Assembly: GCF_000205165.1 (NCBI RefSeq)
Contig: NZ_GL883837.1
Span: 20,932 to 84,931 of the forward strand
Length of the DNA stretch: 64,000 nt
Source: Paraprevotella xylaniphila YIT 11841
Lineage (GTDB): Bacteria > Bacteroidota > Bacteroidia > Bacteroidales > Bacteroidaceae
Direction of reading: 5' to 3'
Position numbers and translations under genes: made by a program. The stretch's first letter is position 1. The number at the start of each line of letters is the position of its first letter. The notes under the pieces were generated by a model. It worked only from the letters and a program-made list of their open reading frames with translations, was not told the origin of the DNA and did not search any database. Shown one piece after another: positions 53,959 through 63,927 of this stretch.

Positions 53959-54020
53959 GGATAGATGCCAACCTTACATTTTATGACGTATTTGTAATAG
54001 TACGCCCCGGCTCTTGATTG

Positions 54021-54028
54021 TATTTTTG
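54021..54028 (+). promoter_or_regulatory. -7 element for the GH43 operon
   Basis: TATTTTTG at 54021-54028, 29 bp before the ATG at 54058. A -33 box at the right distance is not obvious. It supports 54058 over the upstream in-frame ATG at 54028. Confidence 0.5.
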
Positions 54029-54057
54029 TGCATTCATTCATAAATTATCATCAACGC

Positions 54058-55821
54058 ATGAAAAATACAATCGCATTTTCTTTATTGTGCTGCAACTTGG
54101 CTTTCATGCCGCTCACAGCACAGCAAATGACAGCGTTTGAGAAAGTAGGACAAGGGGAAGAATCCGTACAGGAGTTTTTCCCGGGAGAACACCGGGCTCG
54201 CCCTGTCATGGGAGCTTACACGGACAGCGAACGCATGGGACTGTTTTCGGGAGGGCAGGATTTGGGCGGCTCCTCGGGATGGTACACGGACACACGTTGG
54301 GGCGACTTGGGAGACGGGACGTTTGCCAATCCCGTATTGAACGGTGACTACTCAGACCCTGATGTCATCCGCGTGGGACACAAATACTACATGACGTGCT
54401 CGGAGTTCCACTTCATGGGCATGAACATATTGGAGTCCGACGACATGGTAAACTGGAAAATCATAGGCCGCATCTACGACCGGATGGATTTGGACGGCTA
54501 CTCGGGCATGGACAAATACGGCAATGGCAGTTGGGCACCGGCCTTGCGCTACCACGACGGCAAATTCTGGATGTACGTATGCACGCCGAACGAAGGACTG
54601 TTCATGAGCACGGCCACCAATCCGGCAGGGCCATGGACTCCGCTCTACCAAGTGAAGAAAGTGTCAGGATGGGAAGACCCGTGCCCGTTGTGGGACGAGG
54701 ACGGGCAAGCCTACATCGGACGGAGCCAGTTGGGCGGAGGCCCCATCATCATCCATAAGATGAGCGCGGACGGCAAGACATTGCTCGATGAGGGACGGAA
54801 AGTGTACGAGGGTCCTGTGGCAGAAGGCACGAAACTGTTCAAAAAAGACGGATATTACTATATCAGCATCCCGGAAGGCGGTGTCAGCACAGGATGGCAG
54901 ACCGTGATGCGCTCCAAAAACATCTACGGCCCTTACGAACAGAAGCGCGTACTGGAAATGGGTTCGACCAAAGTGAACGGCCCGCATCAGGGTGCCTTGG
55001 TCGACACGCCCGAGGGGGAATGGTGGTTCTACCACTTCCAGTCCACCGAGCCGCAGGGACGCGTGGTACACCTCCAACCCGTCGTCTGGAAGGACGGATT
55101 CCCTGAAATGGGTACGGACTACGACAAGAACGGCATCGGCGAACCCATGAAAATCTGCCGCAAGCCCTCCACCGGCGTGGAAACAAAAGCCTATGCCCCA
55201 CAATCCAGCGACGACTTCGAAGCTACGGAGTTGGGGTTGCAATGGCAGTTCAACCATAACCCGCACGACGGATACTGGTCGCTGACGGAAAAACCGGGCT
55301 GGCTGGCCATCAAATCGCAAAAGGCGGAGAAGCTGCGCACGGCCTTCAACCAGTTTACGCAAAAGACCATGGGATACAAAGGCGTGGTCACCGTAAAAAT
55401 AGACTTCGCGCAACTGACGCCCGGCGGACGGGCCGGCATAGAATGCATCGGCAACAAATTCGTGGGCGGCGGTGTCATCATGGAAGACAAGGACGGAACA
55501 GCCACTCCCCGGCTTTACATGGAAAAGGACGGGACGGCCCAAACGACCTCCTTCAACATATCTTCGGTCATGGACAAAGGCATCTATATCCGGTTGGAAA
55601 TCGACGCAGTGAACAACAAGCATAAATTCTATTACAGCGTGGACAACGAAACCTTCATTGAATTCGGCGACACGTTCGAATCCGGTTCCGGCGACTGGAA
55701 AGGCAGCCGCATCGGCCTGTACAGCTACAACACGCAGGAGACCTCCGGCACAGCTTATTTCGACGAATTCACCTATTTGTTCGACGGTCCCGGCGGGCTT
55801 GCGTCCCACACTTCAAAATAA
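54058..55821 (+). CDS. Glycoside hydrolase family 43 with C-terminal beta-sandwich
   Basis: 587 residues; signal peptide MKNTIAFSLLCCNLAFMPLTAQ. Five-bladed propeller with catalytic base Asp100 in GDYSDPDVI, central acidic residue in WEDPCPLWDEDG and general acid Glu256 in PVAEGTKLF; a concanavalin-like C-terminal domain (about 390-580) as in beta-xylosidases/arabinofuranosidases. It should release xylose or arabinose from plant or microbial glycans; the exact linkage is not readable. First gene of a three-gene unit, 6 bp before the VCBS gene. Confidence 0.9.
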   Translation: MKNTIAFSLLCCNLAFMPLTAQQMTAFEKVGQGEESVQEFFPGEHRARPVMGAYTDSERMGLFSGGQDLGGSSGWYTDTRWGDLGDGTFANPVLNGDYSDPDVIRVGHKYYMTCSEFHFMGMNILESDDMVNWKIIGRIYDRMDLDGYSGMDKYGNGSWAPALRYHDGKFWMYVCTPNEGLFMSTATNPAGPWTPLYQVKKVSGWEDPCPLWDEDGQAYIGRSQLGGGPIIIHKMSADGKTLLDEGRKVYEGPVAEGTKLFKKDGYYYISIPEGGVSTGWQTVMRSKNIYGPYEQKRVLEMGSTKVNGPHQGALVDTPEGEWWFYHFQSTEPQGRVVHLQPVVWKDGFPEMGTDYDKNGIGEPMKICRKPSTGVETKAYAPQSSDDFEATELGLQWQFNHNPHDGYWSLTEKPGWLAIKSQKAEKLRTAFNQFTQKTMGYKGVVTVKIDFAQLTPGGRAGIECIGNKFVGGGVIMEDKDGTATPRLYMEKDGTAQTTSFNISSVMDKGIYIRLEIDAVNNKHKFYYSVDNETFIEFGDTFESGSGDWKGSRIGLYSYNTQETSGTAYFDEFTYLFDGPGGLASHTSK

Positions 55822-55827
55822 AAAGAC

Positions 55828-57540
55828 ATGCAAAAGAAACTATTTACCGGCATCCTGGCCTTATTGGCTTGGATGCCCGCCACAGCGCACGTATGGGATG
55901 AACTGGCCATCCTGGCACGCCCTAACGACAAAGGCACATTCACGTTGGAAAAATACAGCTTCCTGCAACCCACCACTTACACGAATGCCGTGTTTCTCGA
56001 TTTCGACAATGACGAGAACCTCGACTTGCTCATCATGGGACAGGGAGGAGACTGGAACATCAGCGGAGACACCAAGTTCGTCACGCTCTACCGCAACTTG
56101 GGTGCCGATGAAGACTTCCGTTTTGAACGCGTACCGGATGCCGGTTTCCTGCAACGCCGCGACGAAGGTTTCTACAATCCGGTTTCCACGGGGGATTTCA
56201 ACCATGACGGCTACACAGATGTCGTCATCATGAGCTACCAAAACGGACGGCACATCGATTTGTACCTCAACGACAAGGGCACGGGACGCTTCATCCGTCA
56301 GGAAATCGACTTTGAAGCCGCCACCAACGGTTCGGTCATGTTCGGAGACTTGAACAACGACGGCTGGCTGGATATCGAGTACTCCGGCTACAGTGACAAG
56401 ACTTCCACGGCCTTGAAAACCTACATCAACCAACAAAACGGAAGCTTTGCCGACCTCACGCCCGACAACCTCACCGGAGCATTCCAAGGACAATCCACCT
56501 TGGCAGACATCAACGGAGACGGGACATTGGACATCATCAGCACCGGAAACGGTGACAACTGGGTCTGTCTGGCTCCTATCTATTATAATACGACAGACGG
56601 TTCCGGACATCTGTCTTTCCGCCATGTCCCGGAAACGGAAAGCGGCATTCTCGGCGTAAGCCGTGCCAATCCTCTCGTGGCGGATTTCAATGCAGACGGA
56701 CGGATGGACATGATTATCAATGGTGAACCGAGCGACGGCAGCGGATTCCGTAACCGGATTTATTACCAGAACGAGGAAGGAAAGTTCACCATGGACACCT
56801 CCTACCCCATCGTTCCCGTGAACCAGGATGGAGGCATCAACATGGGGGACTGGAACGGGGACGGCAACATGGACATCATCGTGGGCGGCTACATCGGGAC
56901 ACGCGACGCCGACGCACCGACCTGCTACTCCTCTCCGTTGCGCGTCTACGAGAACAAACCGGAAAAGAACGGGTTGAAAGGCAACACTTTCCCGGATGCC
57001 CCGGGCGACGTATCGGCAGAAATGCAAGGTGTCGAACTGGTCATCCGTTGGGAAGACGGTTCGGACAACGAATCGCCTGCCTCGGCCTTGCGTTATAACT
57101 TGTTCGTCCGGAACGAAACGACCGGAGAAACGTACTGCCTCATCCCCGCAAACCGGAAAACCGGAAAGCTCAAAACAGGCACGGACTTGCAAACCTCACT
57201 GTCCTCCCGGGTCAAAACCTACCGCATCAAACCGTTCGGAGACGGGAAATATACCGTAGGCGTACAGACCCTGGACCAGTCGTATGCCGGAAGCACTTTC
57301 CGGACATGCACCTTGGAAGTCAGCACCGGGATAGCGTCCGCATCCCTTTCCGGGCAGTTCAAAACTATCAAGAACGGACACAACATAGAAGTGAAAAGCC
57401 CGTTACACGAACAAGTGAAAATCTACGGCACGGACGGATGCCTCGTCGCGCACGGAACCACAAACGAGACAATAGTTCTTCCGGCACACGGCACTTTTCT
57501 GGTTTCGGCAGGGACGTACAAAGAAAAAGTCTTATTCTAA
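55828..57540 (+). CDS. VCBS/FG-GAP propeller protein with T9SS-like end
   Basis: 570 residues; signal peptide MQKKLFTGILALLAWMPATA. Six Ca2+-loop repeats: DFDNDENLD, DFNHDGYTD, DLNNDGWLD, DINGDGTLD, DFNADGRMD and DWNGDGNMD, an integrin-alpha-like propeller. Then a fibronectin-III-like domain (about 390-480) and a short sorting-like end (VKIYGTDGCLVAHG). Probably binds glycan or protein at the surface. Domain order matches the 785-residue protein at 61540-63897. Confidence 0.82.
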   Translation: MQKKLFTGILALLAWMPATAHVWDELAILARPNDKGTFTLEKYSFLQPTTYTNAVFLDFDNDENLDLLIMGQGGDWNISGDTKFVTLYRNLGADEDFRFERVPDAGFLQRRDEGFYNPVSTGDFNHDGYTDVVIMSYQNGRHIDLYLNDKGTGRFIRQEIDFEAATNGSVMFGDLNNDGWLDIEYSGYSDKTSTALKTYINQQNGSFADLTPDNLTGAFQGQSTLADINGDGTLDIISTGNGDNWVCLAPIYYNTTDGSGHLSFRHVPETESGILGVSRANPLVADFNADGRMDMIINGEPSDGSGFRNRIYYQNEEGKFTMDTSYPIVPVNQDGGINMGDWNGDGNMDIIVGGYIGTRDADAPTCYSSPLRVYENKPEKNGLKGNTFPDAPGDVSAEMQGVELVIRWEDGSDNESPASALRYNLFVRNETTGETYCLIPANRKTGKLKTGTDLQTSLSSRVKTYRIKPFGDGKYTVGVQTLDQSYAGSTFRTCTLEVSTGIASASLSGQFKTIKNGHNIEVKSPLHEQVKIYGTDGCLVAHGTTNETIVLPAHGTFLVSAGTYKEKVLF

Positions 57541-57552
57541 GAAACAAACATT

Positions 57553-58647
57553 ATGGACCACAATGCTACAAGAGCGGGAACCACCCGCATCGTATTCCTC
57601 GATTACCTGCGTGTCCTGGCCTGCCTGATGGTCATCGCCACGCATTGTTGCGAACCGTTCTACATCGGAGCAGACGGCATCTGGCAATGCGCTTCGGAAA
57701 ACGACCGTATATGGGTCAGCCTCATCGACAGTGCCATGAGAGGGGCCGTGCCGTTGTTCATCATGACTTCATCCTACCTGCTGCTCCCCCTGAAGGATGA
57801 CAACACGACTTTCTTCAAACGGCGTTTCGTCAGGGTGTTCGTCCCCTTTGCCGTATGGTCGTGCATCTACGCCTTCTGGCCTGTCCTGATGGGACAGATG
57901 GCCGCGTCGGAACTTCCCATGCGCCTGCTCCATCCCATCTGGAACTTCAACGGCGACAGCGGACACCTGTGGTACATTTACATGCTCATCGGCCTGTACC
58001 TGTTCATGCCCGTCCTCTCTCCTTGGCTCAAACAAACTAGCCAAAAAGCAGAATTGGCTTTCCTCACCGTATGGTTCGTATCGTCTCTCTTTCCTTATTT
58101 AAAAGAAATCGGGGCAGGTGACTTGTTCGGTGAATGCTATTGGAACGAGTTCCACAGTTTCTGGTATTTTTCCGGTTTCATCGGCTATCTGGTCTTGGCA
58201 CATTACATCCGCCACCACCTGCACTGGAATGCCTCGCGAAGCCTCAGCGCCGGCCTGATTTGTTTCCTTGTGGGTTATGCCGTCACTGCCATTCCGTTCT
58301 ACTACCGCTCGTTCACCCATGAAATGGTACGGGAAGTGGAACTGACTTGGCTGTATTGTACTCCCAACGTCATCCTGATGACTTTCGGTGTTTTTATGAT
58401 GTGCAAAGCCATCCCCCAACAGAAAGCCCCGTATTACGGCCTCGTCAACCGTTTGTCGCGCCTAAGCTACGGCGTTTACCTGCTGCACATCATCGTACTC
58501 TACTCCGTCTTCTTCGACCTGCTCAAGGGATGGGAACTAAGCACCCCGGTCTTCATCCTGACGCTTACCATCTGCACCTTCACGCTGAGCAACCTCATTA
58601 CATGGCTGCTGTCCAAGCTTCCTTTCGGAAAATACCTTGTAGGATAA
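57553..58647 (+). CDS. Acyltransferase family 3 membrane protein
   Basis: 364 residues, about ten membrane helices. RIVFLDYLRVLACLMVIATH carries the AT3 R-x10-H pattern, and SRLSYGVYLLHIIVLY the family's C-terminal motif. AT3 enzymes move acetyl or other acyl groups onto sugars across the inner membrane. It is 12 bp after the VCBS gene and ends at a terminator. Confidence 0.87.
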   Translation: MDHNATRAGTTRIVFLDYLRVLACLMVIATHCCEPFYIGADGIWQCASENDRIWVSLIDSAMRGAVPLFIMTSSYLLLPLKDDNTTFFKRRFVRVFVPFAVWSCIYAFWPVLMGQMAASELPMRLLHPIWNFNGDSGHLWYIYMLIGLYLFMPVLSPWLKQTSQKAELAFLTVWFVSSLFPYLKEIGAGDLFGECYWNEFHSFWYFSGFIGYLVLAHYIRHHLHWNASRSLSAGLICFLVGYAVTAIPFYYRSFTHEMVREVELTWLYCTPNVILMTFGVFMMCKAIPQQKAPYYGLVNRLSRLSYGVYLLHIIVLYSVFFDLLKGWELSTPVFILTLTICTFTLSNLITWLLSKLPFGKYLVG

Positions 58648-58670
58648 AGCATCCTGTCCATAAGAAAATC

Positions 58671-58708
58671 AAAGGAGATGTAACATCGCGCTACATCTCC
58701 TTTTTTTA
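58671..58708 (+). terminator. Terminator of the GH43-VCBS-AT3 unit
   Basis: AAAGGAGATGTA (58671-58682) pairs perfectly with TACATCTCCTTT (58692-58703), followed by further Ts. Confidence 0.9.
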
Positions 58709-58978
58709 ATCCTTTCAATGTTGTCCAATAGAGTTTTTACGAAAACATTGTTTATAAAATCCTGAAAACAATCTTCTCCTTAAACCAAATACCTATTAAA
58801 CCAATCATTAACCTAATCTCAATATTAACTAACTGCACTGCAAAGAAAGGAAAGATTTAGGAGATTACATAGAAAAAATGATGCAAAAAATAGAAAAAAT
58901 ACGCATTTTAGCATAAGATGATGTAAATTAAACATTTAGCTGATGTATTTAAAACCTAAATCAATCCCCTCTCATCCC
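58709..58978. other. AT-rich convergent intergenic region
   Basis: 270 bp between the terminator and the stop of the opposing GH36-like gene, very AT-rich. I see no gene, clear hairpin or repeat in it. Confidence 0.5.
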
Positions 58979-61396
58979 TCAATGAACCATAGCTTTTGCT
59001 AACAACACCTGCCCTTCTTGAAGGCAGGCACGCAACAGCAGCAGGCCTTTCACCGGAGATAATGCCACGCAAGCATTATACACCCCCCGTACATTCTGGG
59101 ATTTCAGCAACCGCCCCTGAAGGTCGAAAACATCTATTTTCCTCAACGGAGCCGAAGCATCTATATTCACTTCCAGTCCACCGTTGCTCCCGGAAAGGAC
59201 GTGCACGTCCAACCGGACATCTTTACCTTCCTCCGACGTGGCATCCGCAATCCCTGAACCGGGCTTCTTATGGAAACGGAACACTTTCACATCCTTGGCC
59301 GGCACCTTGTAAGAAAGTTCCTCACCGTCCACAAGCACCGTTTCTCCGCTCCACAGTTCCTTCACCGCATCAAAATCGCCCCCGGCGATTTCGAGGTCGG
59401 ACAACGGGATGCTACCGGCAGACTCCTTGTCGGTGTAATTAAAGACCGCCACATACAGGTATTCCTCCGTATGATGCATAAAGCAGGTTTCTGCCGCATC
59501 AGCATTCCCGTTATGCTCTTTATGGCCATACACAGGCATGAACGAGCGTCCTAAATCGGCCATCTCATTAACGTCCTTGTTCATCATGATTTCTTGCGCA
59601 CGGGCACGCGACAAAGGCGCATCCCCATTTCCCGAATCATCGTTCAAGGCGAAATTGTCGGCCACCATCATCATTCCGGTTACCGCCCCGCTCGTGAAAC
59701 GGGCGCGGTTCTCTCCCAACGTGCAGTTTTTAGGACTTCCCCAGCCCCCGCTGCCGACCATGACCAAGTGATCCGGGTCATTATACTGATAAAGCAAGTC
59801 GGTCCACCAACCGCCGGAAATGGCATTCATGCAATATTCCGTTTGGCCGATATCAGCCCATGTGTCACACCCCACGCGACGGGAATTTCCATAATGATAA
59901 GGGAAAAGGGGAGAAATGGAGAAAGAAAGGAACATCGGCTCGTCTCCCTCATCGACTACTTTCGTCAGGTAGCTCAACCCGTTATTATAGGCTTCCATAG
60001 CCGTCGTCACGCCTTTGGCATAATAAGAATCGGCCTGCACCATGCCATGACTGGTGAAATCCAGTTTCAGGAACCGGAATCCTTGTTTCTTCATTTCCTG
60101 AAGACGGGTAGAAATCCATGCTTTCGTACCTGGATGGGTCGGATCCAGGCACATGGCTCCTCCCAGACTGTAAGGCTCACCGTTCACTTTCAGGAAACAG
60201 TCCTCTGCCGTGTACTGGGTGCTTCCCATCTTGTCGCCCCATCCCCACCACCAGGAGAACGGGGTGAAATACAACCCTACCGTCTGGCCGTTTTCTCCGC
60301 CTTCCTTGCACAACTTTATCCTCTCATCGGTTGACAGATTGTCCCAAGAGTCTATGCCGATTATCTGCATGCCTTGGCTGTTCACGAAACCATTAGGCTT
60401 CAAGACCTCATGATAATAATCCGCAATCTCCACATCCGCATCGAAAGAATTCTTTTTTTCCAGTACGCCCCAACTTTGCCAACCGAAAGGCGTGCCCTTG
60501 TCCCACGTATCACGCATCGGCCGGACCATCGTATTGGCACGGGCAAAAGTCTCCATGCCCGCCCGCCAATCGTCTGCAAAACCGACAAACATACGGGCTG
60601 ATGATATTTTAGGCCCTTTCAGCTTACCGTGAGGCAAGACGTCCCGCGTCTCCGACGTAGAAGCACCGGAATAGACTTTCAGGACATTGACCCGGCCATT
60701 GTCCGAAGCTTCCACCGATATGGCATTCTTCCAATGGTCATGGTCTACCGCACCGATTACCATCCCCTCCTTGGTTTCTCCATTGAACCAGGCCGCCACT
60801 TCGTAGGAAGTCATCGAAGTGTCCATCTTATACTTATTGTAACGTGTCCACCCGTCATTGTCGAAGGGCACTTTAAGCATACGGTTGTCTTCACTTTCGG
60901 AGAAGAGGACATACATCTGGTTGACCGACACCGGAGCCAGATAATTGGAACGTATAGCCTCGTCCCCCTCTATGGACAAGTCTGTAATTAAAAAGTCGTT
61001 TTCTTCATATACACAAAACCGCTGCACCATCTGCACGTCGTCCCCGTTCTCCGGACGGGTAAAAGTAAAGGTGTAGCAAGTCCCTGCCCCGAACTCGTCA
61101 TTCACTTGCTCCTCGGTCTGTCTTATATCGGCAAAAGATGCAGGCGTCACGGTGCGCGACTCCCCCGCCACATTGTCGTAGACCGCCTCTGAAGCGGAAC
61201 GTGTGAAAAGACATTTCCGGGCCGAACCGTCCTCGTTTAAAACATTCACACGGAAAGCGTGGTCGTTTTCGATATAGGATATTTTCCACAAACCGTCCAC
61301 AATCACAATATCCTCCGCATGCCCTTGCGTGAAACATCCACCTGCACCCATCAGTACAGACAAGCTAAGAATAGGCTTTAATAAAGTATTTCTCAT
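58979..61396 (-). CDS. GH36-like (alpha-galactosidase clan) exported glycosidase with T9SS-like end
   Basis: 805 residues; signal peptide region MRNTLLKPILSLSVLMGAGG. An N-terminal beta-supersandwich (to about 290) and a TIM barrel with FGWQSWGVL, GIDSWDNL and the nucleophile-type Asp446 in RFLKLDFTSHG, as in clan GH-D enzymes. A beta-domain follows, then a sorting-like tail (IDVFDLQGRLLKSQ). Likely alpha-galactosidase or a related retaining exo-enzyme; the specificity is uncertain. A terminator lies between it and the upstream VCBS gene. Confidence 0.8.
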   Translation of the reverse strand: MRNTLLKPILSLSVLMGAGGCFTQGHAEDIVIVDGLWKISYIENDHAFRVNVLNEDGSARKCLFTRSASEAVYDNVAGESRTVTPASFADIRQTEEQVNDEFGAGTCYTFTFTRPENGDDVQMVQRFCVYEENDFLITDLSIEGDEAIRSNYLAPVSVNQMYVLFSESEDNRMLKVPFDNDGWTRYNKYKMDTSMTSYEVAAWFNGETKEGMVIGAVDHDHWKNAISVEASDNGRVNVLKVYSGASTSETRDVLPHGKLKGPKISSARMFVGFADDWRAGMETFARANTMVRPMRDTWDKGTPFGWQSWGVLEKKNSFDADVEIADYYHEVLKPNGFVNSQGMQIIGIDSWDNLSTDERIKLCKEGGENGQTVGLYFTPFSWWWGWGDKMGSTQYTAEDCFLKVNGEPYSLGGAMCLDPTHPGTKAWISTRLQEMKKQGFRFLKLDFTSHGMVQADSYYAKGVTTAMEAYNNGLSYLTKVVDEGDEPMFLSFSISPLFPYHYGNSRRVGCDTWADIGQTEYCMNAISGGWWTDLLYQYNDPDHLVMVGSGGWGSPKNCTLGENRARFTSGAVTGMMMVADNFALNDDSGNGDAPLSRARAQEIMMNKDVNEMADLGRSFMPVYGHKEHNGNADAAETCFMHHTEEYLYVAVFNYTDKESAGSIPLSDLEIAGGDFDAVKELWSGETVLVDGEELSYKVPAKDVKVFRFHKKPGSGIADATSEEGKDVRLDVHVLSGSNGGLEVNIDASAPLRKIDVFDLQGRLLKSQNVRGVYNACVALSPVKGLLLLRACLQEGQVLLAKAMVH

Positions 61397-61456
61397 ATCT
61401 ATAAAGTTTATTAATTGCGTTCAACCGGTCTCTTCGATTTTAATCGGAATAGAGAG

Positions 61457-61494
61457 AAAAAACGTCCCGGCTATTTTCACAAACGACCGGAACG
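61457..61494 (-). terminator. Terminator of the VCBS gene at the right edge
   Basis: Minus strand CGTTCCGG (61494-61487) pairs with CCGGGACG (61470-61463) with one G.U pair, followed by TTTTTT. It separates the VCBS gene from the GH36-like gene, perhaps only partly. Confidence 0.65.
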
Positions 61495-61539
61495 CACAAT
61501 CTAAACTAATCTAATGTTAATCAAAAGAAACTATTTTTA

Positions 61540-63897
61540 TTACTTCACGATCTTCACCGCTTTATGGTTTACCTTAACGACGAACACGCCTCTGCCATTT
61601 ACCGTAATAGGAGCATTGGTCATGCCCGTAGCCACCTCGGCGCCTTGCATGTTGTAGATGGCTACCGCAGCAGACTCCGAACTGTTCACCGTGATGACAT
61701 CGCCTTCGACGGCAACCTTCACGCCGGCCTGCTTCTCCGGAGCTTGGATACTGGCCTCATACCCATCTGTCACGGTCACTTCCGTCGTCGTGAAACCACT
61801 GGCCAAATAAGCATAGTTCACCGCCTGCACACCCACGGTATAGCTGCCGGCCGGCAATTTCTCGAACATATAGAAGCACGAACCCTCATCCATGGAATAG
61901 TTTACGGCATACGCACCGAACATGCTATAAGCCAACTGCTTGCCGGTTTCCGTATTGGCCGGGACCAACATACGGACGACACCGGTCTCATTGTTGCGGA
62001 TATACACATTGTGGACTGCCACATTGCCATTGCTCAAATAAGCAGCAGGCCATTTTACCATTACCTGACCTTTTTCGGCAGCCTCAGCCGTCACTTCAGC
62101 AGGCGCATCAGGACAAACCGGCTCATAATCGGTTTCATTGTAACTGATGATAAAGTTATCCGTACCGCCTTCATAACCTCCGGCCATGATGTCCAACTTG
62201 CCATCGTTGTCCACATCGCCGAAATTGCCCGGGATCGGATCTGAATCATCCCATATCCACGTGAAGCCTCCGAAAATGTCGTTACTCCAATAACCCAAGT
62301 CGTAAGAAGTATAAAGGCCTACGCTTCCACCTTCACTCACTTCAAAGACTCGACACCAATCCCATTTGTTGCCATCGGGTTTCAACGCATCCGAATATCC
62401 ACGATGATATAAATCAGGAACATCGTCACCATTGAAATCGGCATAGAAGAATCCACGGTTCCCGGCATCCGTCATGCCCACCATAGGCACTGTCTCTTCA
62501 ACGAAACTGAACACGCTGCCCTCAGTCGGAGTGTTGATAAGGCAGAAAGTCTCATGAATGTCGCCTCTCTTCTTTCCGCTAATCCAAAGATCCATCAAAC
62601 CGTCCTGATTGTAGTCCGTGGCCATCATCACCGTATTAACCGACCCCCAAACCTTAAATACATCTACTAATGTCCCGGTAGCCTCGAATCCCAAATTAGC
62701 CAAAACGTCTTGGGCAACCGGAATCAACTGATCTGTCACATCCTTGAACGTACCATCTTTTTGGTTATGGTAGAAACGAATTTCATCTTCCCCGGGTTCT
62801 GTTCCGACATCTCCCATGTCTGTACCATCCGCATATCCGGAAACCACGATGTCCAACCACCCGTCATTGTCCATATCGAAAAAGACCACGGAACCATGGC
62901 TCAAAGGCTTGGCTTTCATGGTGGGCTGATCCTTGAAATACACGCTCTTAACAGGGTCACCCGTCTCCGGGTCTTCGCCGGCACCGCTTTCTTCCCACAG
63001 CCCGTGACGGTTTACTTCCACATCGAAAGGCAATGCTTCGAACACGTTCATTTCTTCAAAACGTTCGCCGTTTACGTTACGGAGCAACTTCACAAAACGT
63101 CCGTCGTATGCATTGCCGGTTATCAAAAGGTCCACATAGCCGTCTTTGTCATAATCGCCCGTTACGACCGAAGTATAAGCGTTGTCTTCATTAAAGCGGT
63201 TGTAATCGCCTTTCTTCGGATTCTCAGAGAATTTAATGGAGCTAAGCGCTTCGTCTTCCACCACTTCAAATTTACCGTTCCCTAAATTCTTTACCAATAT
63301 ATACCCCTGAAGGTCACCTACTTTTCCGGGATGGAGAATCAGATAGTCCACCAAACCGTCGGCATTGAAATCAATGGGTTGCGACCCGACACTCCAAGCC
63401 GTCTGGGGCAAACCGTTCTGTGTGCCGACATAAATCTCATTTTTCGTCACAATCGTATCATTCACCGGCTTCCCTTCCTCATCTACCACCGGTATGATTT
63501 CATCTATAATCTTATTGCCTTCGCCGTCCAATACGAAATCACCGTTTTCATCCGTTTTCCATATCGTATCGGTCTTCTGTACGATGGTCGAATCCAACTG
63601 AATTTCCATTATGGGTTCAAAATCGGCCTGAAACGTCCGTTCCCCCAATCCCTTGGCAAACACGGTACGGGTTTGCCAACTATACGATTGACGCTGGCCG
63701 TCCAACCATAAATCATTGATTCCGTCATTGTCGAAATCACCTATTTTGGGAGTACACATACTGTTTGCCCAACCATAGGTTTCCCTAAACGTCATATCAC
63801 GCGTGAACGTAATCGGATTATTCTGGGCCTGCACTTCTAAAACAGAAGCCAACAAAGCCGCACTGAACAACGTTGTTTTCAAAGTCATTTTTCTCAT
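61540..63897 (-). CDS. Large VCBS/FG-GAP propeller protein with FN3-like domain and T9SS-like end
   Basis: 785 residues; signal peptide MRKMTLKTTLFSAALLASVLEVQA. Seven D-x-[DN]-x-D loops: DFDNDGIND, DFNADGLVD, DYDKDGYVD, DMDNDGWLD, DYNQDGLMD, DFNGDDVPD and DVDNDGKLD. Then an FN3-like domain (PDAPAEVTAEAAEKGQVMVK) and a sorting-like end (VAIYNMQGAEV...GRGVFVVKVN). Same architecture as the protein at 55828. It is 30 bp downstream of another gene ending with nearly the same residues, so tandem paralogues are likely. Confidence 0.82.
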   Translation of the reverse strand: MRKMTLKTTLFSAALLASVLEVQAQNNPITFTRDMTFRETYGWANSMCTPKIGDFDNDGINDLWLDGQRQSYSWQTRTVFAKGLGERTFQADFEPIMEIQLDSTIVQKTDTIWKTDENGDFVLDGEGNKIIDEIIPVVDEEGKPVNDTIVTKNEIYVGTQNGLPQTAWSVGSQPIDFNADGLVDYLILHPGKVGDLQGYILVKNLGNGKFEVVEDEALSSIKFSENPKKGDYNRFNEDNAYTSVVTGDYDKDGYVDLLITGNAYDGRFVKLLRNVNGERFEEMNVFEALPFDVEVNRHGLWEESGAGEDPETGDPVKSVYFKDQPTMKAKPLSHGSVVFFDMDNDGWLDIVVSGYADGTDMGDVGTEPGEDEIRFYHNQKDGTFKDVTDQLIPVAQDVLANLGFEATGTLVDVFKVWGSVNTVMMATDYNQDGLMDLWISGKKRGDIHETFCLINTPTEGSVFSFVEETVPMVGMTDAGNRGFFYADFNGDDVPDLYHRGYSDALKPDGNKWDWCRVFEVSEGGSVGLYTSYDLGYWSNDIFGGFTWIWDDSDPIPGNFGDVDNDGKLDIMAGGYEGGTDNFIISYNETDYEPVCPDAPAEVTAEAAEKGQVMVKWPAAYLSNGNVAVHNVYIRNNETGVVRMLVPANTETGKQLAYSMFGAYAVNYSMDEGSCFYMFEKLPAGSYTVGVQAVNYAYLASGFTTTEVTVTDGYEASIQAPEKQAGVKVAVEGDVITVNSSESAAVAIYNMQGAEVATGMTNAPITVNGRGVFVVKVNHKAVKIVK

Positions 63898-63927
63898 AAT
63901 TATTATTTTTAGAAATTAAACATCATA

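Noticed and set aside
54664..55809. A 381-codon open frame antisense to the GH43 gene
   Set aside because: The sense frame has all catalytic residues of GH43; the antisense product resembles nothing.
55861..57192. A 443-codon open frame antisense to the VCBS gene
   Set aside because: It is a mirror of Ca2+-loop repeats; regular repeats on the sense strand keep the reverse frame open by chance.
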